Below, piece by piece: positions 1-5,513 of a stretch of DNA of 10,764 bases. The notes beneath the pieces are model-generated. The model saw nothing but the letters and a program-made list of their open reading frames with translations. It was not told the DNA's origin and made no database searches. This DNA comes from an uncultured bacterium (GTDB lineage Bacteria; Bacillota; Clostridia; TANB77; CAG-508). Position numbers and translations under genes: made by a program. Location of the stretch: NCBI GenBank assembly GCA_905214245.1, contig CAJMLO010000039.1, forward strand, positions 1 through 10,764, given 5' to 3'. How positions within the stretch are numbered: the stretch's first letter is position 1; each line of letters begins with the position of its first letter.

Positions 1-263
1 TATTTTCTTAATCCTAATTTTTCAACGATATCTCTATATCTTTGAACATCTTTTTTAGCTAAATAGTTTAATAGGCTTCTTCTTGAACCTACCATTTTTA
101 AAAGTCCTCTTCTTGAATGATTATCTTTTTTGTGAACTTTTAAATGAGCTGTTAATTCATTGATTCTTTCTGTTAAAAGAGCGATTTGAACCTCTGGAGA
201 ACCAGTATCTTTTTCATCTCTTCTGTATGTTTCAATGATTTCTTGTTTTCTTTCCTTTGTCAT
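1..263 (-). CDS. rpsO: 30S ribosomal protein S15 (stop codon cut by window edge)
   Basis: Reading the minus strand from the ATG at 263 gives 87 residues starting MTKERKQEII and ending VEKLGLRK. The first two bases of a stop codon (TA) lie at the window edge, so the protein is essentially complete. It matches S15 throughout: DTGSPEVQIALLT (residues 19-31), the HKKDNHSRRGLLKMVG block (44-59) that contacts 16S rRNA, and RYRDIVEKLGL near the end. S15 is a primary binder of the central domain of 16S rRNA in the 30S subunit, and 87 residues is normal length. A GGAGG site at 271-275 lies 7 bases before the start. The next gene on this strand in many Firmicutes is pnp, but that is outside the window. 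Confidence 0.97.
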   Translation of the reverse strand, partial: MTKERKQEIIETYRRDEKDTGSPEVQIALLTERINELTAHLKVHKKDNHSRRGLLKMVGSRRSLLNYLAKKDVQRYRDIVEKLGLRK

Positions 264-267
264 AATT

Positions 268-355
268 ACACCTCCTGTATTTTTTATTTGCCTTAAACTG
301 AGCATAAGTGGTGTTTATTTTTCCTTTTGCTAAGTATAAGGTATTTAAATTACAG
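268..355 (-). promoter_or_regulatory. rpsO leader RNA, possible S15 autoregulatory fold
   Basis: S15 commonly represses its own mRNA by binding a structured leader. Here CTGTA at the predicted 5' end (351-355 on the plus map) can pair with TACAG at 275-279, which overlaps the Shine-Dalgarno GGAGG (271-275). Two small internal stems have their arms at 323-326/338-341 and 292-295/305-308, giving a three-way-junction-like layout. The internal stems are only 4 bp, so this is a suggestion from pairing, not a recognised motif match. Confidence 0.3.
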
Positions 356-360
356 TACTT

Positions 361-389
361 ATTTTACCACGTTTTTTAGTAAGATGCAA
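361..389 (-). promoter_or_regulatory. rpsO promoter (extended -10)
   Basis: On the minus strand the -35 TTGCAT is at 384-389 and the -10 TAAAAT at 361-366, with a 17-base spacer. TGG precedes the -10 (extended -10). The transcript would start near 354, giving a leader of about 90 bases before rpsO. The same elements occur in the divergent promoter at 508-536. Confidence 0.75.
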
Positions 390-507
390 GCAAAATTTGA
401 AATTTGTGGTTATCAGAAAGGACAGAGCTTTTTTACAACCTTGCTGATTCTTTTGAACCTTTTTCTTGAAAATTGTCAAAAAACTACGTTACATTTAACA
501 ACTAGAC

Positions 508-536
508 TTGCATTTTTATGTTAACTGTGGTAAAAT
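508..536 (+). promoter_or_regulatory. Promoter of the 621-1331 gene (extended -10)
   Basis: The -35 TTGCAT (508-513), a 17-base spacer ending TGTGG and the -10 TAAAAT (531-536) give an extended -10 promoter. The predicted start is near 543, so the mRNA has a leader of about 78 bases. The rest of the 357-base divergent gap (390-507) shows no convincing gene. Confidence 0.75.
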
Positions 537-564
537 ATATATTGTAACTTATTTAATTAATCTC

Positions 565-585
565 CATGTTGGCTTTTACCACATG
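565..585 (+). promoter_or_regulatory. Hairpin in the leader of the 621-1331 mRNA
   Basis: CATGTTGG (565-572) pairs with CCACATG (579-585) with one bulged T and a 6-base loop. Weak outer pairing of TTAATC with GATTA is possible. No U-run follows, so it is not a terminator. It ends about 21 bases before the Shine-Dalgarno AAGGAGG (607-613). Function is unknown. Confidence 0.35.
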
Positions 586-620
586 ATTGATTACACCTAA
601 TAATTTAAGGAGGTTGCTTT

Positions 621-1331
621 ATGATAAGCACAATTAAGGAACTTGTTGATACTAGTGTACGGATTTATGATGGAATGACAATCGTACATGCTCAGACATC
701 ACAGGAACTGTCTCTTGACTGTTCTTGGGCTCCGAAGTTCAATGGCTGTTACGCAGTGAATAACTCAACGGTAGCTTTTGTGTACAAGTTTACCCTTTAT
801 GTAATTCCATATACTCGGGATGTAATAAAGGTTCTTGAGTCCTCTGGATTCAACGAAAAAACTTTTTTCGTTCCCTTTAGCAATTGGGAGTATCCGAAAG
901 CTGAATCAGAGTATTGGGCATCTCTTCGTGCAAAAGCTGCAGAAAGCTATAAAGAGTATTTGCGAAGAGATTGCATTATGTACAGCGAGCAGAATTCTAT
1001 AGGAGTTCTTTCAAAAGATATCCTGCAGAATTGCTTGGTTATTCCTGAATCTGGTATTCAGGTAAGTACTGTACACTATACCACTACTCACTTCCCTTTG
1101 TTTACCAACTTTACAGATATGCACAAAGTTGGCAAATATGATTCCAATAACGGAGTGGTAGTGTTCGTGTATCGTGATGGTACAACCTATGTCGCAAGAG
1201 GCTACAAAATTATTAAGCTTCTTTGTGATGAAGGCTACACTGCCGGTAGTTTCTTTGTTCCACTTTCAAATGGAGAAAAGATTGTAAACAAAGCCGTTGC
1301 AGAAAGGTGGGAAGCTCTGAAAAAGTTCTAA
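621..1331 (+). CDS. Unknown protein with two tandem repeats, relatively GC-rich
   Basis: A 236-residue protein that I do not recognise. The start is supported by AAGGAGG (607-613) 7 bases before the ATG and by the promoter at 508-536. It contains an internal duplication: residues 42-88 align without gaps to residues 171-217, with 18 identities in 47 by my count. Shared blocks are NN...V.FVY, IK.L and FFVP.SN. After each repeat comes a W..L stretch (W99 and W230). The N-terminal part (20-41) and the stretch 148-170 may be weaker parts of the same unit, with a linker of about 105-147 between them. There is no signal peptide, membrane segment or catalytic motif that I can see, so it is probably a cytoplasmic binding protein. 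Sampled coding sequence is about 42% GC against about 30% in the next gene, with more balanced codons, which suggests either acquisition from elsewhere or a different expression class. It is monocistronic, with a terminator directly after it. Confidence 0.85.
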   Translation: MISTIKELVDTSVRIYDGMTIVHAQTSQELSLDCSWAPKFNGCYAVNNSTVAFVYKFTLYVIPYTRDVIKVLESSGFNEKTFFVPFSNWEYPKAESEYWASLRAKAAESYKEYLRRDCIMYSEQNSIGVLSKDILQNCLVIPESGIQVSTVHYTTTHFPLFTNFTDMHKVGKYDSNNGVVVFVYRDGTTYVARGYKIIKLLCDEGYTAGSFFVPLSNGEKIVNKAVAERWEALKKF

Positions 1332-1345
1332 TCTGTTGTGTTTGT

Positions 1346-1387
1346 AAAAAAAAGAAGGGTATGCTTTTAATAGCATACCTTCTTTTT
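1346..1387 (+). terminator. Intrinsic terminator after the 621-1331 gene
   Basis: GAAGGGTATGC (1354-1364) pairs with GCATACCTTC (1373-1382) with one bulged G, and the stem continues through an A-run (1346-1353) into T5 (1383-1387). The hairpin followed by a T-tract directly downstream of the stop is classic. Confidence 0.88.
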
Positions 1388-1388
1388 G

Positions 1389-1417
1389 TTGCTTATTTTT
1401 TTATTTCATTGTATAAT
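1389..1417 (+). promoter_or_regulatory. Promoter of the two-kinase operon
   Basis: A consensus -10 TATAAT (1412-1417) has a weak -35 TTGCTT (1389-1394) at 17 bases. It begins directly after the upstream terminator T-tract. The predicted start is near 1424, about 29 bases before the first gene. Confidence 0.65.
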
Positions 1418-1452
1418 ACATTATATATTTTTTACAAAAGGAGGAAAACACT

Positions 1453-2010
1453 ATGTTAATTGCCTTTGCCGGAATTACTGGAATTGGTAAATCCTACTAC
1501 AAGGATAAACTTGTAGAAAAGCTTGGCTTTGATAAAATAAAAATTATAACAACACGTCAAATACGAAATGGCGAAAAAAATAATGATGACAAAGTTTTTG
1601 TAACCTTGCAAGAACTTGAAAGTCTTAGAAAAGAAAATAAAATAGCATACGAATTCGAAATGCTTGATAATATATATGCATATTCAAAAGAAGAATTATT
1701 TTCAGATAAAAATACTGTTTTCGAATTACATTATAGTACAATTTTTGATTTAAAGAAGATTTGTCCTAGCCTTTGCGCAATATATCTTATGCCTAAGGAT
1801 ATTAATAAGGCAAAAGAAAAAACAATACAAAGAAATCTGCCCAAAGATGTTGAAAAAAAACGCCTTGCAGAAATTGATGAGCATTATAATAATTTTACCT
1901 GTGATGAAAAACTTCGTAACATGTTTGACTATATCATATACAATAATTATGATAAACAATCAGAAGATAAAATACTTAAACTAGTATCGAATTTAATTAG
2001 TAAAAAATAA
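1453..2010 (+). CDS. Guanylate-kinase-like P-loop NTPase
   Basis: A 185-residue protein with a Walker A loop GITGIGKS at residues 7-14 (K13, S14). Next comes TTRQIRNGE at 33-41, which matches the TTRxxRxGE nucleotide-monophosphate-binding segment of guanylate kinases. YAYS (75-78) sits where guanylate kinases have their Y-G-x-S-type binding strand, and FDYIIYNN (158-165) resembles the C-terminal FDYVVVND strand. The basic stretch 119-137 (K/R-rich, R127, R137) would form the lid. It is close in length to Gmk (about 190-205) but diverged, and is unlikely to be the housekeeping enzyme. It probably phosphorylates a nucleotide or another small molecule; the substrate is not deducible. A strong AAAAGGAGG (1436-1444) lies 8 bases before the start. 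It is followed after 15 bases by a second kinase-fold gene in the same operon. Confidence 0.8.
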   Translation: MLIAFAGITGIGKSYYKDKLVEKLGFDKIKIITTRQIRNGEKNNDDKVFVTLQELESLRKENKIAYEFEMLDNIYAYSKEELFSDKNTVFELHYSTIFDLKKICPSLCAIYLMPKDINKAKEKTIQRNLPKDVEKKRLAEIDEHYNNFTCDEKLRNMFDYIIYNNYDKQSEDKILKLVSNLISKK

Positions 2011-2025
2011 GAAAGGAATTTACAA

Positions 2026-2856
2026 ATGGATAAAAATTATTTTTCAATAGATGAAGATTTTAATAAAATAATAAATACTGTACTTTCTGATAAAAATATC
2101 GTTTCTATTAACCCTATCTCAACTGGGTGGACTAACATAGTATTTGAAATAGCAACAAATGAAGGAAATTTTTTCTTCCGTTTTCCAAGAGATGATTTTT
2201 GGATTAGAACAATTGTAAAAGACTACGAATTTTCAAAATACATATATGGTAAAACCGATTTTAATACAGTAAAACTTGAGCTATTTTATGATAATTGTAG
2301 ACCATTTAGTATGCACAAAAAAATAGAAGGAACCGTTTTAGCTGATAAAATGAATGAATTAACACCTGATGAAATTAGTCTTGTAGCACAAGATATTTCT
2401 AAGTTTATGTATCAGCTTCATCATATTTCTTTTGATTCTAATAAAATATTTGATGTTAAAAATATTGGAGTAAATTTAGTTGATTTTATTGATGAACTTT
2501 TAGATGTACATGTTGCTAAGTCAAATAAAGTGTTTTGGAAATATGAAGATTTTTCTTCTAAGCCACACAACTGCCTTGTACATGGTGACTTAAATTCAAG
2601 TAATGTACTACTTGATAGCAATAATAGAGTAACAGCATTTATTGATTTTGGATTTGGCGGTTTTGGAAATGAATATTTTGATATTGCCCGCATAATTGGA
2701 AGATGCCCTGAAAGCTTTAAATCAGATATTATAAAAAGCTATGAAAGCCTTGCAAATAAGAGCCTTGACAAAAACTTACTTGATAGTGAAATTAAGATTT
2801 GGACAGATATTGATAATGCATATATCAACTATATGAAAGGTGTAGGAATTTTTTAG
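2026..2856 (+). CDS. Aminoglycoside/choline-kinase-fold phosphotransferase
   Basis: A 276-residue protein of the APH family (protein-kinase-like fold). Visible motifs are a strand FFFRFPR at 49-55 in the ATP-binding lobe, KDYEFSKYIY at 65-74 (E68 likely the helix Glu), the Brenner catalytic loop HGDLNSSN at 186-193 (catalytic D188, N193), and IDFG at 206-209 (metal-binding D207). Family members phosphorylate hydroxyls of aminoglycosides, macrolides, choline, homoserine or other metabolites. An invariant-type Lys in the third strand is not evident; Arg52 or Arg55 takes its region. The AAAGGA site is weaker than for the upstream gene, 15 bases away, so the two are probably cotranscribed. Together they look like a small-molecule kinase pair. 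Antibiotic resistance cannot be claimed from sequence. Its codon use is as AT-rich as the chromosomal genes around it. Confidence 0.82.
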   Translation: MDKNYFSIDEDFNKIINTVLSDKNIVSINPISTGWTNIVFEIATNEGNFFFRFPRDDFWIRTIVKDYEFSKYIYGKTDFNTVKLELFYDNCRPFSMHKKIEGTVLADKMNELTPDEISLVAQDISKFMYQLHHISFDSNKIFDVKNIGVNLVDFIDELLDVHVAKSNKVFWKYEDFSSKPHNCLVHGDLNSSNVLLDSNNRVTAFIDFGFGGFGNEYFDIARIIGRCPESFKSDIIKSYESLANKSLDKNLLDSEIKIWTDIDNAYINYMKGVGIF

Positions 2857-2875
2857 TATTTTTTGATATTAAGTC

Positions 2876-2904
2876 TTGAATTTATAGCAATATTGATATA
2901 TGAT
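2876..2904 (+). promoter_or_regulatory. Promoter of the DUF4912-GH57 operon
   Basis: TTGAAT (2876-2881), 17 bases, then TATGAT (2899-2904). The predicted start is about 30 bases before the ATG at 2941. There is no clear terminator between the upstream phosphotransferase gene and this promoter, so read-through is possible. Confidence 0.5.
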
Positions 2905-2940
2905 AAATTGAAAATGTAAAAGAAAAAATTGGAGGAAAAA

Positions 2941-3831
2941 ATGCCAAGAAAAGCTAAAGAAAAAGATGTTGAATTAAATAATAAAATAGACGAAAAAAAG
3001 ACGGCTAAAACTACTAAAAAGACGATAGCAACAAAAAAAGAAACAACTACTAAAAAAAGTGCTACTGTTAAAACTACCACAAAAAAAAGTTCTAGTTCTG
3101 CTAAAACTGATTCTAAAAAAGATACTAAAATCACAAAATCTACTAAAACTGTAGAGACAAAACCAGCTATAAAGTCTAAGCCAAAAAAAGTTCAGCCAAT
3201 TGTAGAATATTATGATTTGCCTTTTAGATATAATCAAACAGTTGTAAAGATTTTAGCACAAACACCAAATGTTTTATTTATATATTGGGATATTTCTGAT
3301 GAAGATAGAAAAATTTATGAAAAAGAATATGGAAGCAATTTTTTTGAGAAAACAAGACCATATTTGATAATTACAAACAAAACAAAAAATTATACTTTTG
3401 AAGTTGAAATAAATGATTTTGCAAATAGCTGGTATTTACATGTAAATGACGCAGATTGTGACTATCAAGTTGAACTTGGTAGAAAATTTATCGAAAATTC
3501 TGTTGCTTCTGCTGAAGAAACAGCTTCATATTCTGCAAATGACTACCTACCTATTACTTCTTCAAATGATATTGAAATGCCAAATAACCATATTTTATTT
3601 GATAAACTTGGAAAATCTATATTCTTTAGAAATACTAAAACAAATATAGTAACTAAAAAAGACATTTCTTCTATTTCGTTTATGCAAAATATTGGAAAAG
3701 TGTATAATATATATGATTTATATAAAGAAATTTACAAAGATGAGTTTGCAGGTAATAATATTCTAGAACTTGATTTTCCTTCATCAAATAGTAGTTCAAA
3801 CACTTTTAAGGAGGACACATATAATGGCTAA
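2941..3831 (+). CDS. DUF4912-domain protein with Lys/Thr/Ser-rich N-terminal tail
   Basis: A 296-residue protein from the ATG at 2941, chosen because GGAGG (2931-2935) lies 5 bases before it; an in-frame TTG at 2929 would place the Shine-Dalgarno inside the gene. Residues 1-85 are low-complexity, almost only K, T, S, A, E and D, and are predicted disordered and strongly basic. Residues about 93-185 form a compact domain of DUF4912 type: LPFRYNQTVVKILAQTP, then NVLFIYWDIS (110-119) with the aromatic Y-W-D, then beta-rich blocks RPYLIIT and WYLHV. DUF4912 has been noted beside GH57 glucan enzymes in Firmicutes and is thought of as carbohydrate- or glucan-associated, but no biochemical role is established to my knowledge. 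The C-terminal third (186-296) is Ser/Asn-rich. The stop overlaps the next start by 8 bases, which indicates translational coupling to the GH57 enzyme. A role in binding or localising the enzyme on glycogen is inference. Confidence 0.8.
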   Translation: MPRKAKEKDVELNNKIDEKKTAKTTKKTIATKKETTTKKSATVKTTTKKSSSSAKTDSKKDTKITKSTKTVETKPAIKSKPKKVQPIVEYYDLPFRYNQTVVKILAQTPNVLFIYWDISDEDRKIYEKEYGSNFFEKTRPYLIITNKTKNYTFEVEINDFANSWYLHVNDADCDYQVELGRKFIENSVASAEETASYSANDYLPITSSNDIEMPNNHILFDKLGKSIFFRNTKTNIVTKKDISSISFMQNIGKVYNIYDLYKEIYKDEFAGNNILELDFPSSNSSSNTFKEDTYNG

Positions 3832-5416
3832 AGAAAAAGGATATGTTAGCTTTGTGCTTCATGCACATTTGCCTTTTATACATCATCCAGAAAGTGAAGA
3901 TTATTTAGAGGAGCAGTGGTTATATGAAGCAATGTCTGAAACATATATACCACTTCTTATGAATTTTAAAAAATTAGAGGAGGAAAAAGTTGATTTTAGA
4001 CTTACAATGTCAATGACTCCCCCTCTTTTAAATATGCTTGATAACAAATTATTGCAAAGGCGATATATAAAATATCTTAAAAAACACATTGAGCTTGCAA
4101 AAAAAGAACTTGTAAGGACTAAGGATGATAAACGATTAAATGAACTTGCAAAATATTATTTTGACAGATATTCAAATGATTTGCATATTTTTAAAGATGT
4201 ATATAATTGTAATTTGATACAAGGTTTTAAATATTTTCAAGATATTGGTGTTTTAGAGATTATAACCTGTGGTGCAACACATGGCTATTTTCCTATTTTA
4301 TATGTAACAGAGCAAACCGTAAAAGCTCAAATAGCAGTCGGTGTACAAACATATAAAAAATACTTTGGCAAAGCTCCTCGTGGAATTTGGCTTCCAGAAT
4401 GTGGCTATGTTCCAGAAGCTGACAAATATTTAAAAGAATTTGGAATTGACTATATTATAACAGAGTCACATGGTATTTTATATGCAAACCCTACTCCTGT
4501 TTATGGTACATTTGCTCCTATTGTTTCTCCTGAAGGAGTTATAGCATTTGGACGCGATATCGAATCTTCAAGACAAGTTTGGAGTTCAATAAATGGTTAT
4601 CCAGGTGATTTTAATTATCGTGAATTCTACAGAGATATTGGCTATGATGCACCTTACGACTATATAAAGCCATATATTGCATCAAATGGCGTTAGAGTAC
4701 ATACAGGAATAAAATATTACAGAATTACAGGAAAAGATTGTGAAAAAGATTATTACAATCCACAATGGGCTATGGATTCAGCTGAAAAACAAGCAGGACA
4801 TTTTTTTGATAGTAGAGAAAAACAAATAGACAAACTTGCACCTCTTATGGGCAACCCACCTATTATTTTATGTCCTTATGATGCAGAATTATATGGTCAT
4901 TGGTGGTATGAAGGTCCATATTGGCTATATATCTTGTTTAAAAAAATTTACTATGATGAGTGTAATTTTAAATTAATTACTCCAAGTGAATATATTGATA
5001 AATATCCATTAATGCAAGTTGCAACACCTTGTCGTTCAAGCTGGGGTGCAAACGGATATAGTGAAGTATGGCTTAATCAAACAAATGACTATGTTCATAG
5101 ACATTTGCATGTTGCAGGTGACAGAATGGTAGAACTTGCAAATCTATATCCAAATGAGAAAAAAACATCATTAAGACGAAAAGCTCTAAATCAATGTGCA
5201 CGAGAATTACTTCTTGCACAAAGTAGTGATTGGTTGTTTATTATTACAAATGGAACAATGGTAGATTATGCTAAAAAAAGAATAAAAGACCATATTGGAA
5301 GATTTACTAAATTATATTACCAGATAAAAGATGATAACATTGATGAAGAGTTTTTAAAACAGATACAAAAACAGGATTGTATCTTCCCTGAAATTGATTA
5401 TACTATTTACAAATGA
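3824..5416 (+). CDS. GH57 alpha-glucan branching-type enzyme (DUF1957 family)
   Basis: A 530-residue protein from the ATG at 3824, with AAGGAGG (3808-3814) 9 bases upstream; an earlier in-frame ATG at 3770 lies inside the preceding gene and lacks a site. All five GH57 conserved regions are visible: HAHLP (13-17), GATHG (150-154), GIWLPECGY (187-195, nucleophile E192), PYDAELYGHWW (351-361, acid/base D353) and the SSWGANGYSEVW block (405-416). Length and a helical C-terminal region fit 1,4-alpha-glucan branching enzymes of the TK1436/TTHA1902 type, which form alpha-1,6 branches in glycogen in the cytoplasm. A 4-alpha-glucanotransferase or amylase activity in the same family cannot be excluded. 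It is coupled to the DUF4912 gene by an 8-base overlap and faces a glycogen phosphorylase gene across a shared terminator, which supports a storage-glucan role. Confidence 0.93.
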   Translation: MAKEKGYVSFVLHAHLPFIHHPESEDYLEEQWLYEAMSETYIPLLMNFKKLEEEKVDFRLTMSMTPPLLNMLDNKLLQRRYIKYLKKHIELAKKELVRTKDDKRLNELAKYYFDRYSNDLHIFKDVYNCNLIQGFKYFQDIGVLEIITCGATHGYFPILYVTEQTVKAQIAVGVQTYKKYFGKAPRGIWLPECGYVPEADKYLKEFGIDYIITESHGILYANPTPVYGTFAPIVSPEGVIAFGRDIESSRQVWSSINGYPGDFNYREFYRDIGYDAPYDYIKPYIASNGVRVHTGIKYYRITGKDCEKDYYNPQWAMDSAEKQAGHFFDSREKQIDKLAPLMGNPPIILCPYDAELYGHWWYEGPYWLYILFKKIYYDECNFKLITPSEYIDKYPLMQVATPCRSSWGANGYSEVWLNQTNDYVHRHLHVAGDRMVELANLYPNEKKTSLRRKALNQCARELLLAQSSDWLFIITNGTMVDYAKKRIKDHIGRFTKLYYQIKDDNIDEEFLKQIQKQDCIFPEIDYTIYK

Positions 5417-5466
5417 TTGGCAGATTAATTGCTAAAGCCTATCTTTTCTATCTTTGCAGTTGAGTT

Positions 5467-5513
5467 AAAAAAAAACTATATGAGATTTTACCCTCATATA
5501 GTTTTTCTTTTTT
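5467..5513. terminator. Bidirectional intrinsic terminator
   Basis: A perfect 14-bp stem, AAAAACTATATGAG (5471-5484) with its complement (5493-5506), and an 8-base loop. A-runs on the left and T-runs on the right give a T-tract on both transcripts. It lies between the convergent GH57 and phosphorylase genes, directly after the phosphorylase stop, and should end both transcripts. Confidence 0.92.

Noticed and set aside
327..524. 65-codon open frame on the plus strand between the divergent promoters
   Set aside because: It lacks a ribosome site, runs across both promoters, and its translation is Phe/Leu-rich low-quality sequence typical of AT-rich non-coding DNA.
2929..2940. TTG start adding four residues to the DUF4912 protein
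   Set aside because: The Shine-Dalgarno GGAGG at 2931-2935 would then lie inside the coding sequence; the ATG at 2941 has correct spacing.
2853..3237. Two antisense open frames opposite the DUF4912 gene, one very Val/Leu/Phe-rich and membrane-like
   Set aside because: They are the mirror image of the Lys/Thr/Ser codons of the sense gene and have no ribosome site or promoter.
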